From: Kineosporiaceae bacterium | Lineage (GTDB): Bacteria; Actinomycetota; Actinomycetes; Actinomycetales; Angustibacteraceae | DNA length: 15,267 nt | NCBI GenBank assembly: GCA_027345905.1 | Contig: DAIETC010000161.1 | Coordinates: forward strand, 1-15,267 | Reading direction: 5' to 3' | Part shown: one piece after another, positions 7,826 to 13,732 of the stretch | Layout of the letters: each line of letters begins with the position of its first letter | How positions within the stretch are numbered: position 1 is the stretch's first letter | Program-made: the position numbers and the translations under genes | Notes under the pieces: model-generated | What the model was told of the DNA's origin: nothing | Database searches by the model: none | Seen by the model: only the letters and a program-made list of their open reading frames with translations

Positions 7826-8397
7826 ACCTGCGTGCGGTGAAAGCTCTGGAACGACCGGCTTGCGGTGGGCCCGCGCTGGCCCTGATAGCGCGAACCGTGG
7901 GCGCCCGTCCCGTACGGGTGCTCGGCCGGGCTGGAGAGCCGGAAGAAGCACAGCTGGCCGATCTTCATGCCCGGCCACAGCTTGATCGGCAACGTCGCCA
8001 CGTTGCTCAGTTCAAGGGTGACGTGCCCGCTGAACCCGGGATCGATGAAGCCGGCGGTCGAGTGGGTGAGCAACCCGAGCCGGCCCAGGCTGGACTTGCC
8101 CTCCAGCCGCGCTGCGACATCGTCCGGGAGGCTGACCTGCTCGTACGTCGAACCCAGCACGAACTCCCCCGGGTGCAGCACGAACGCCTCGTCCGGGTCG
8201 ACGTCCACCAGCCGGGTCAGCTCGGGCTGGTCGAGGGCGGGGTCGATGACGGCGTACTTGTGGTTGTCGAACAACCGAAAGAAGCGGTCCAGCCGCACGT
8301 CGATGCTCGAGGGCTGCACCATCACGGGATCGAACGGACTGAGGACGACGCGGCCGACCTCGACCTCCATGCGGATGTCACGATCGGAGAGCAGCAC
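7822..8397 (-). CDS. dcd: dCTP deaminase, probably bifunctional (dCTP to dUMP)
   Basis: This 191-residue protein closely resembles Mycobacterium tuberculosis Dcd (about 190 residues), which both deaminates dCTP and cleaves dUTP to dUMP, feeding thymidylate synthesis. The opening MLLSDRDIRMEVEVGR, the segment VQPSSIDVRLD (27-37), HPGEFVLGST (75-84), the core EGKSSLGRLGLLTHSTAGF (99-117) and HVTLELSN (125-132, with catalytic-type E129) are all present. The tail YQGQRGPTASRS is the C-terminal nucleotide-closing region. The start is GTG at 8397 with no ribosome-binding site; a promoter -10 ends seven bases upstream, so the mRNA is probably leaderless. The next gene overlaps its stop codon. Confidence 0.96.
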   Translation of the reverse strand: MLLSDRDIRMEVEVGRVVLSPFDPVMVQPSSIDVRLDRFFRLFDNHKYAVIDPALDQPELTRLVDVDPDEAFVLHPGEFVLGSTYEQVSLPDDVAARLEGKSSLGRLGLLTHSTAGFIDPGFSGHVTLELSNVATLPIKLWPGMKIGQLCFFRLSSPAEHPYGTGAHGSRYQGQRGPTASRSFQSFHRTQV

Positions 8398-8403
8398 GCG
8401 CCG

Positions 8404-8431
8404 AGGGTATCGCGCACGTACCGTTGATCAA
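8404..8431 (-). promoter_or_regulatory. Promoter of dcd, leaderless type
   Basis: On the minus strand TTGATC (8431-8426), a 16-base spacer and TACCCT (8409-8404) precede the GTG start at 8397 by six bases. Transcription would begin at or next to the start codon, the usual leaderless arrangement in actinobacteria, which explains the missing ribosome-binding site. Confidence 0.6.
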
Positions 8432-8758
8432 TGCGCCGCGTCTTCGGCGCCGAAGGTAGCGCGTGAGCCCCATCCCCTGCCCTGTAGAAGTCCGCTCTGC
8501 GCGCGTCCCTGCTGAGGGCAGCACTTTTGCTGGCTTGAATGTCGTCGCACCGGCAAGGCATCCAGCCGGGCCGCGCTCGTCGCGGCGGCGGTGGAGCGGG
8601 AGATGCGGCGACAGGCGCGCGCAGGACGCCCAGATCTTCGACAGCACGGCGCCCCTGATCAGTCCTCGACCCCGCGGTGTGTGCTGCTCCAGTGAGCGAG
8701 GTCGTCCAGGTCATCGGGGCGCTCGGGAACCCCCTCAACGGACGGCCAGGGCGCTCGG
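8432..8758. other. Gene-poor interval with possible antitoxin debris
   Basis: I find no intact gene here. On the plus strand, 8558-8623 reads SRAALVAAAVEREMRR in one frame, and a neighbouring frame continues QDAQIFDSTAP. This resembles the C-terminal half of a small antitoxin but has no start or intact frame. On the minus strand, a frame ending at the TGA 8661-8659 reads RPDDLDDLAHWSS, the kind of acidic tail seen in several small antitoxins. Neither fragment is convincing alone. Confidence 0.3.
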
Positions 8759-9685
8759 TCAGCCCGAGCGGCGCAGTTCGCCCTGCAGGCTGGCTGCGAG
8801 CCTGACGGACGACTCGATCTCAGTGCGCCGCATCGAAACGCTCTCCACGTTCAGTCCGAACGGGACGCCGAGACGTCGGCAGAAGCCAATCAGCTCGAGA
8901 GCCGTCGCTCGCGCTTGCTCGAATGACACATCGAGAGTGTCGTCGGCGTGCTGCAGATCGTTCTGGATCCAGCGCGGCACCTCTACCCCGAGCCACCTGA
9001 GGAACTCCAGGGTCTTCATCGACCCGCACACCGAGAAGGTGAACACGATCGGTACGGGATCGCGGCCCCGGGCGGCGCACTCGTAGCGATAGTCCGAGAC
9101 AAGGTTCTTTGCCGCGTTGACGTCGTAGACCACTTGGGTGATGAAGAAGGAGCATCCGGCGCCCTGCTTGGCGAGCAGTCGCAGATGCTCATCGCCATGG
9201 CGCGTATGGCGCTCCGGGATCGCGACCCCGCCGAGCAGCAGGTCGGGCTTCACCTCGGACCGCAGCGCTTGGGCGCGCGCCAACGACGTCCTGACCGGCT
9301 TGGCGCGTGAGGACGCCCCGACGAAGACCGACAGATTCCGGTCGGGCTCCTGTGCGCTGAGCCATGATCGCAGCTGCGGCTCGGCGTAGCTGCCAACCGC
9401 ACGATAGACAATCGCCGGAAGGTGCCAGTCCTTGAGGTGCCGAGACAGATACTGCGCCGGGTCCATCGTCGGCAGAAACGGGAAGGGGCGCTCCTTCGGG
9501 TTTCGGTCGCTCTCGTCGTCGATGTCGTACAGCACCAAGCCGTCCAGGTCCAGCGCCTGAAGTCGCTTGACCGTCACGTCGGCGATCTCTTGACACTTCT
9601 GCGGGGAAGTCGCTCGACGTGGCGGGGTCAGCGCGAAGAGCAGGAACTCGCCCTGACGATCGACGATACGCCGCTGAAGATCCAC
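8759..9685 (-). CDS. Methylenetetrahydrofolate reductase-family protein, divergent
   Basis: This has the TIM-barrel fold of methylenetetrahydrofolate reductase, which reduces methylene- to methyl-tetrahydrofolate. From the GTG at 9685 it is 308 residues, the usual bacterial size. The frame is open to 9853, but the upper part overlaps an opposite-frame toxin gene and is not family-like. The conserved segment GAGCSFFITQVVYD is clear, as are PDLLLGGVAIPERH and the late FGLNVESVSMRR. The N-terminal segment reads LFALTPPRR (16-24) where E. coli MetF has SFEFFPPR, so the catalytic Glu28 position is Ala. Flavin-free actinobacterial relatives exist; activity and substrate here are uncertain. TACGGT lies six bases before the start, suggesting a leaderless transcript, and no ribosome-binding site is seen. 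Confidence 0.8.
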   Translation of the reverse strand: MDLQRRIVDRQGEFLLFALTPPRRATSPQKCQEIADVTVKRLQALDLDGLVLYDIDDESDRNPKERPFPFLPTMDPAQYLSRHLKDWHLPAIVYRAVGSYAEPQLRSWLSAQEPDRNLSVFVGASSRAKPVRTSLARAQALRSEVKPDLLLGGVAIPERHTRHGDEHLRLLAKQGAGCSFFITQVVYDVNAAKNLVSDYRYECAARGRDPVPIVFTFSVCGSMKTLEFLRWLGVEVPRWIQNDLQHADDTLDVSFEQARATALELIGFCRRLGVPFGLNVESVSMRRTEIESSVRLAASLQGELRRSG

Positions 9686-10092
9686 TGCCTGACCGTAACG
9701 GACACACGACCGAGCCGTCGCCGCCGATGCGCCCGCAGCAGCCGCCCAGCGCGCGCAACGCGCGACCATGCCGCCCTGCAACGTCCGTTCCTGCCGAGAC
9801 AAGGCAGGCGCCGGCAGAACGTCGCCTCGTCCCGGACCCTCTCGATGGTCCAACCCCGGTCGTGAGCTGCCGCTTCGAGGGCGTCCCGGGCAGCAGGAAC
9901 GCTAGCGGCGCCGACGCGGGTGAAGAAGTCGAGGTCCTGGGTGGGTCGGGTCGTCAGGTGCTGCGCCACGAGGCCGGCACCACCAGCCAGGAGGAAACCC
10001 GCAGCTTCAGGCAGGGAGAAGAACAACTGAGCCACCTGGACCTGGAAGTCGGTCAAGGCGAGCGGCTTCTGCCCGTCGCGGAAGGAGGCCAC
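9628..10092 (-). CDS. Truncated AbiEii-type nucleotidyltransferase toxin
   Basis: Residues 1-96 match the N-terminal half of AbiEii/DUF1814-type nucleotidyltransferases, toxins of type IV-like modules. The segment FLLAGGAGLVAQHL (33-46) is followed by RPTQDLDFF (49-57) with the metal-binding D53-x-D55. After residue 96 (about 9805) the expected segment carrying the third catalytic Asp is absent. The frame instead runs 58 residues through Arg-rich, non-family sequence to 9628, overlapping the start of the MTHFR-family gene. Neither other frame restores the domain. The start is a GTG at 10092 sharing its G with the TAG of the antitoxin gene, so translation is coupled. The toxin is probably inactive: a deletion has removed about half of it. 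Confidence 0.72.
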   Translation of the reverse strand: MASFRDGQKPLALTDFQVQVAQLFFSLPEAAGFLLAGGAGLVAQHLTTRPTQDLDFFTRVGAASVPAARDALEAAAHDRGWTIERVRDEATFCRRLPCLGRNGRCRAAWSRVARAGRLLRAHRRRRLGRVSVTVRQWIFSGVSSIVRASSCSSR

Positions 10093-10610
10093 TAGGACGC
10101 CCCGTCGAGAGCGGAGTCAACGACAGCCGACCAGGCGGCGCGAACATCCCGGGGAAGAACCAGGCTGTCCCACAGGTCGACGAGCAGGGCGCCGTCGATG
10201 TAGGTCAGAACGTCCTGGGGGGTTCCCTCGCGGAGCACGATCTCGTACACGCGTGCGCGCCGATCGCGCTCGGCGAGCCTGAACTCTCGGTTGGGTTGTG
10301 ACCAGTTCAGGTGCAGGGGCAAGGTGATGGTGGCCAGGGCCTGGCGCAGCGGAAGTCGCGGCAGAATGGTCGGTACAAGAGTGGTGCGTCCGCGGGAGAG
10401 GGTGCGTTCCACGAATTCGACCTTTGGCACGGCAGTCAGTTGCTGTCCGGCCGCGGCCAGGAGCCTGGCGGCAGTCTCCAGGGTCGGCGAGGTGCGGCCG
10501 TGCTCGTATGCCGACAGCGTGGGCCGGGAGGTGCGTGCACGGGTGGCAAGCTCGATCTGGGTCAGGCGGGCATCGTGACGAGCTCGGGTCAGCAAGTCTG
10601 CGGTGTTCAT
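10092..10610 (-). CDS. Xre-family HTH antitoxin paired with the AbiEii-type gene
   Basis: A 172-residue protein. Residues about 5-60 form an Xre/Cro-type helix-turn-helix (LTQIELATRARTSRPTLSAY with EHGRTSPTLETAARLL following). The C-terminal hundred residues have no motif I recognise, but they fit the antitoxin partners that precede AbiEii-like nucleotidyltransferases. Such antitoxins usually repress their own operon. The ATG at 10610 has a GGAGGAG ribosome-binding site two bases upstream of it, and a perfect palindrome lies just ahead. The stop codon overlaps the toxin start by one base. This gene looks intact although its toxin is not. Confidence 0.85.
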   Translation of the reverse strand: MNTADLLTRARHDARLTQIELATRARTSRPTLSAYEHGRTSPTLETAARLLAAAGQQLTAVPKVEFVERTLSRGRTTLVPTILPRLPLRQALATITLPLHLNWSQPNREFRLAERDRRARVYEIVLREGTPQDVLTYIDGALLVDLWDSLVLPRDVRAAWSAVVDSALDGAS

Positions 10611-10625
10611 GGCTCCTCCAAAGAT

Positions 10626-10641
10626 GTATCTACTTAGATAC
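10626..10641. promoter_or_regulatory. Palindromic operator of the antitoxin-toxin module
   Basis: GTATCTACTTAGATAC is a perfect inverted repeat of 7-bp arms around two bases. It is AT-rich in a GC-rich setting and lies 16 bases before the antitoxin ATG. Position, symmetry and the HTH product downstream make an autoregulatory operator the simplest reading. Promoter hexamers probably overlap it but cannot be fixed by eye. Confidence 0.65.
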
Positions 10642-11366
10642 TCTAGCTCATGCCGTCGTTCGGAGCCGAGCAGTTCGTTTCAGAATTGCTGGCGCAGCCA
10701 TTCGCGCCTACTGCTCAGGGTGGCCGTCAACTGAGCAGGTCCTGGCGCGCACCGTGAACGTGGGAGTCTCGGGGGCTGGTCCTGGCCCAGCATCTCTAAG
10801 GGCGAGAGGCGACACCCAGAGTCTGGTTCCCACGAACACCGTGCGGGCTCTCGACCTGTCCCCGGGAAGAGCCGACGGCCTGGGGGCCGTGCGGAAAGTG
10901 GCTGCGCCGACCCCTCCCCCTCGTCCCCCAGCGGCTTGCAAGACGACCGACAAGCTCCGGTCGGGATCGGCGCGCCCTGTAGTCGCTGTGGCGCGGCGTA
11001 GGGGCGGGACCGGCCGGAGGCCGCATGCCCGCCCGGAAGCCGCGCTGCCGTCGGCGAAGCCGGCGGCTTTAACCCAGTACAGAAACTCCTCACCAATCGC
11101 GATTTGAGCGATTTGAACGCCGAGGCTGACCTCGCCATCGCAGCCGCCATCAACGAGATGGTGGAGGCCGCGACCAGCGCGGATGCCAAGCCTGCGGGGT
11201 CGATGACGACGAGCCCGGACGACGACGATGAGGATTGGGGCTGGAGCGCTTGCCAGGTTGGGGTAATGGCACGGTAATGGCACGGCAGCCGATTTGCGAC
11301 GCCGACGGGCGCTCTCCAGACAGGAGAAGGTTCCCGGTTTGCTTGTCCTGCAACGCTTTTCGCGTG
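10642..11366. other. Gene-free stretch at the tRNA 3' end, possible integration scar
   Basis: About 725 bases without a convincing gene; open frames on both strands lack start signals and family-like sequence. A plus-strand frame from 11002 to the TAA at 11275-11277 has a protein-like tail (LTNRDLSDLNAEADLAIAAA then an acidic DDDDED segment) but no plausible start, so it may be a gene remnant. It ends within a tandem 11-bp repeat at 11262-11283. The stretch touches the 3' end of tRNA-Gly, a common insertion point for integrative elements. Confidence 0.35.
11262..11283 (+). repeat. Tandem 11-bp direct repeat near tRNA-Gly
   Basis: GGTAATGGCAC occurs twice in perfect head-to-tail order, about 85 bases from the tRNA 3' end. 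Short direct repeats here can be arm-type integrase sites; that role is inferred from position only. Confidence 0.6.
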
Positions 11367-11440
11367 TGGAGCGGGTGACGGGAATCGAACCCGCACTGTC
11401 AGCTTGGGAAGCTGATGTTCTACCATTGAACTACACCCGC
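11367..11440 (-). tRNA. tRNA-Gly (anticodon CCC)
   Basis: The minus strand folds as a complete tRNA. The acceptor stem is GCGGGTG with CACCCGC. The D-arm is GTTC-AATGGTA-GAAC. The anticodon stem TCAGC/GCTGA carries the loop TTCCCAA, so the anticodon is CCC and reads GGG. The T-arm contains GGTTCGATTCC. Discriminator T is followed by a genome-encoded CCA (11369-11367). A TATGCT on the minus strand at 11480-11475 could be its -10, although no good -35 is visible. Confidence 0.95.
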
Positions 11441-11583
11441 GTACGCAGGCCGTCGCCGTCCGAACGCGCCGCCAAGCATAGCCAACGGCAGCCGCGGGCC
11501 GCGAGGCGCCTTGGACCTCAACACGAAAACTCGCCGCGCGGCGATGGCGCTGCCTGAAGACCTGACCGGTGCATATTTGGCCT

Positions 11584-11985
11584 ATGACGTCCTCCGACAG
11601 CGCCAGCCGCACCCATCCGGCGACGCGCGCGATCACGGCTCAACGCGCGGCGAGCTTGCAACTGAAGATCGCCGATCAGATCACGGCCTTCGCGGGGTCG
11701 ATGCGCTTCGTCTACCTGCACGCCGGCGTCTTCATCGTGTGGATGCTCGTGTTCGAGCGCAGCCCGTGGCCCACCCTCACGCTCATCGTGTCGCTCGAGG
11801 CGATCTTTTTGTCCACGTTCGTCATGATCGGGCAGAATCGTCAGGCCGCCTTTCAACAGGCCAAAGCCGACCACGACTTCGTGGAGTCCGAGCTGGAACT
11901 GAAGACGAACACCGAACTGACTCGCCAGGTGCATGCGCTGACGACCGAGCTGCACCGGCGGATCATGACGCCGGACGCAAGCTGA
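11584..11985 (+). CDS. DUF1003-family membrane protein
   Basis: A 133-residue inner-membrane protein of unknown function. The family core is clear: IADQITAFAGSMRF (29-42), then two membrane segments at about 42-58 and 64-83. The conserved SQNRQA-like motif follows as GQNRQAAF (83-90), then DHDF and a charged helix predicted to be coiled-coil. I chose ATG 11584 over an in-frame GTG at 11569. No ribosome-binding site is visible, and CATATT six bases upstream would make the ATG a leaderless start. A strong hairpin follows 28 bases after the stop, so it is probably a single-gene unit. Confidence 0.85.
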   Translation: MTSSDSASRTHPATRAITAQRAASLQLKIADQITAFAGSMRFVYLHAGVFIVWMLVFERSPWPTLTLIVSLEAIFLSTFVMIGQNRQAAFQQAKADHDFVESELELKTNTELTRQVHALTTELHRRIMTPDAS

Positions 11986-11990
11986 GCCTG

Positions 11991-12004
11991 CTCTGCGCGC
12001 AGAG
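11991..12004. repeat. 14-bp perfect palindrome after the DUF1003 gene
   Basis: CTCTGCGCGCAGAG is fully self-complementary and starts six bases after the DUF1003 stop. It could be a regulator site for the downstream diguanylate cyclase, or chance in GC-rich DNA. With no unpaired bases it is a poor hairpin. Confidence 0.4.
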
Positions 12005-12012
12005 TCCCCAAA

Positions 12013-12042
12013 CGGCCCACCGCAGCCGGGTCCGGTGGGCCG
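12013..12042 (+). terminator. Strong hairpin after the DUF1003 gene
   Basis: CGGCCCACCG pairs perfectly with CGGTGGGCCG over ten base pairs around a ten-base loop, followed by CTT rather than a long T-run. Its location between two plus-strand genes and its stability make it the likely terminator of the DUF1003 gene. Confidence 0.7.
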
Positions 12043-12099
12043 CTTGCGCGTTCTCGTGCATCACCCGGTGCAACCTGTGCCTTCAGTGCGTCCCCGGTC

Positions 12100-13365
12100 A
12101 TGTCGATGACACTTTGCGATACAGGTCCGCGGTTCGAGACGGGCAGTGATGGGGGTGCCGAGGTGCAGGTGCGAACGGCGCGCAGGGAGCGCAGGGAGCG
12201 CCCGCCCTGGCGCTTCTTCCTGCGCTGGGCCGCTGCGGTAGCGGTCAGTCTCGTCCTTGCGTCCCTGGTCATGTACGCGCTGACCTCGCGCGGACTCGAA
12301 CGACGGCTGCTGCAGGAGTCGCTGCACGGATACACCGCACAGGCCACTTCGCTCGAGGACGTCCTGGCCCGGGAGAGCACCGCAACCCCCAGTTCCTCCC
12401 TGCGCTCGGAGGTGAACTGGATATCGCGCGGGTACGGCACGACGTACGCGGGACTCTACGACTCCAGCGGCCGACGAATCACCGCCAGCGGCGAGCGCCA
12501 TGGTGGGATCGACGTCGCCACCCTTCGCACGGTCATCGACACCGGGCGTCCGCTGCTGCCGGATGCGCAGACGACCGGCAGCACGGGCCAGCGCCGGTTC
12601 GAGTTCCTCCTGCCCGTCCGCTCTTCACGGGGTACCGCGGTGCTGGTCGTCGACTCAGACCCGGCGATCCTGACGAACCTCGTGTTCGACCTGCGGCTGC
12701 GTCAGGCTCGTAGCCTGCTGCTCGTCATCCTGATCGCCGCGCCCGTCTCCTACCTGTTGGGCGGGCGCGGGCTGCACCGTCGCCAGCGGGCCGCCGAGCG
12801 AACGGCGGACACGGACGCGCTGACCGGCATCTACGGTCGGCGGCGCTTCGAGTCCATCCTGCAGGAGGCCCTCGCCGCCCCGGCGGACGATGCCGTCGCG
12901 CTTGCCCTGATCGACATCGACAACTTCAAGCGGGTCAACGACCGGTTCGGCCACAGTCATGGCGACCAGGTGCTGATTGCCCTGGCACGCTCGTTCGACG
13001 CATTGCGCGACAGCGACTTCGCCTTTCGGATGGGTGGCGACGAGTTCGCGGTGATCCTGCCGCAGGCGGATGAGCAGCGCGCGACCCAGGTGTTGGCACG
13101 GGTGCGCGCGGCCCTGACGCATGCCATTCCCGACGTCACGATCAGCTGCGGTATCGCTTCGGTACGCGTCCGTGATCGAGTCGAGCAGCAGGAGCTGTGG
13201 GAGCGTGCCGACTCGTCCCTGTACGAAGCCAAGCGGCTGGGCAGGCATCAGACCGTCACCTTTTCGACCGTGGCGAGGGGGGTGACGCGGGCAGTCACTC
13301 GACTCGAGGAGGTGGCGCAGTCGGCGGCCGAGACGACTCGGCTGCCTCCAACCGGCACAAGCTAA
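12100..13365 (+). CDS. Membrane diguanylate cyclase (GGDEF protein)
   Basis: Predicted to make cyclic di-GMP from two GTP at the membrane. In the 421-residue reading, TM helices lie at about 43-62 and 204-221, enclosing an extracytoplasmic sensor region (63-203) that looks like a CHASE/Cache-type double-pass sensor but that I cannot assign. The GGDEF domain runs from DALTGIYGRRRF (239-250) through IDIDNFKRVND (271-281, Mg-binding) to MGGDEF (311-316). The catalytic motif is intact. RDSD (303-306) sits five residues before it, the correct place for the inhibitory I-site. No EAL domain is present. The ATG at 12100 has no clear ribosome-binding site; a GTG at 12163 with a purine-rich upstream stretch is an alternative that keeps both helices. 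Confidence 0.94.
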   Translation: MSMTLCDTGPRFETGSDGGAEVQVRTARRERRERPPWRFFLRWAAAVAVSLVLASLVMYALTSRGLERRLLQESLHGYTAQATSLEDVLARESTATPSSSLRSEVNWISRGYGTTYAGLYDSSGRRITASGERHGGIDVATLRTVIDTGRPLLPDAQTTGSTGQRRFEFLLPVRSSRGTAVLVVDSDPAILTNLVFDLRLRQARSLLLVILIAAPVSYLLGGRGLHRRQRAAERTADTDALTGIYGRRRFESILQEALAAPADDAVALALIDIDNFKRVNDRFGHSHGDQVLIALARSFDALRDSDFAFRMGGDEFAVILPQADEQRATQVLARVRAALTHAIPDVTISCGIASVRVRDRVEQQELWERADSSLYEAKRLGRHQTVTFSTVARGVTRAVTRLEEVAQSAAETTRLPPTGTS

Positions 13366-13455
13366 CCGGGCGAAGCGGTGCTCGGGGTACTAGTGTCGAG
13401 TTGGGAAAGCTGAGATGGTCGGCCGACTATCGGCCCACGGGTCGGGAGGTCCAAG

Positions 13456-13653
13456 ATGCGCATCGTGTCAGTACTGCTCGTCGTCTGGCTGGTGATCGGC
13501 GCTCTGGCGGCTAGCCAACGGGGCTACTTCGCCAGCTCGAAGGCGAACTGCGCCAAGGTGAGCACCATCGCGGTCACGGTCATCGCCGGACCGCTCAACT
13601 ATGCGGGTGTGAACCCCAAGATTCAGTGCGTGATCCCGCAACCCTCCAAGTAG
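13456..13653 (+). CDS. Small single-pass membrane or secreted protein, 65 residues
   Basis: Residues about 3-20 (IVSVLLVVWLVIGALAAS) form one hydrophobic helix that could be a membrane anchor or an uncleaved or cleaved signal. The rest is short and probably outside the cell, with two cysteines (C32 and C58) that could form a disulfide. The segment AGPLNYAGVNPK looks conserved, and I believe similar small proteins occur in other actinobacteria, but no function is known to me. GGGAGG lies six bases before the ATG, a very good ribosome-binding site for this window. Two hairpins follow the stop. Confidence 0.8.
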   Translation: MRIVSVLLVVWLVIGALAASQRGYFASSKANCAKVSTIAVTVIAGPLNYAGVNPKIQCVIPQPSK

Positions 13654-13667
13654 CACCCCGTACCGGA

Positions 13668-13708
13668 CGCCGATCGGCCAGATCGGTGGTCCCGGCACGC
13701 CCGCCGGG
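13668..13708 (+). terminator. Two consecutive small hairpins after the 65-residue gene
   Basis: CCGATC pairs with GATCGG around five bases (13670-13686, extendable by a wobble and one further pair). CCCGGC pairs with GCCGGG around six bases (13691-13708). There is no T-run. Their place just after the small gene suggests termination. Confidence 0.4.
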
Positions 13709-13715
13709 CTGAGAG

Positions 13716-13732
13716 GGCAGGATCGACCTGCC
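13716..13732. promoter_or_regulatory. Inverted repeat abutting the helicase start codon
   Basis: GGCAGG, five bases, CCTGCC form a 6-bp inverted repeat ending directly at the ATG of the helicase gene. The only purine-rich stretch that might serve as ribosome-binding site lies in or before its left arm. It could be an operator or a small hairpin affecting translation. Confidence 0.35.

Noticed and set aside
7826..7978. N-terminal extension of the dcd-coupled protein
   Set aside because: It lies entirely inside dcd in another frame, and its sequence is Pro/Arg-rich shadow; the GTG at 7825 overlapping the dcd stop is the natural start.
9686..9853. N-terminal extension of the MTHFR-family protein
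   Set aside because: The family begins near VDLQRRIV; the extra 56 residues have no match to the fold and overlap the toxin frame.
10424..11107. A 227-codon plus-strand frame starting inside the antitoxin gene
   Set aside because: It starts antisense to the HTH gene, has no ribosome-binding site, and its product resembles no protein family.
10680..11636. A 318-codon minus-strand frame running through tRNA-Gly
   Set aside because: It includes the typical false peptide produced by translating a tRNA gene and has no domain.
12180..12204. Short tandem repeat of about nine bases at the start of the GGDEF gene
   Set aside because: It encodes an Arg/Glu-rich juxtamembrane segment (RRERRERPP) and is explained as ordinary coding sequence.
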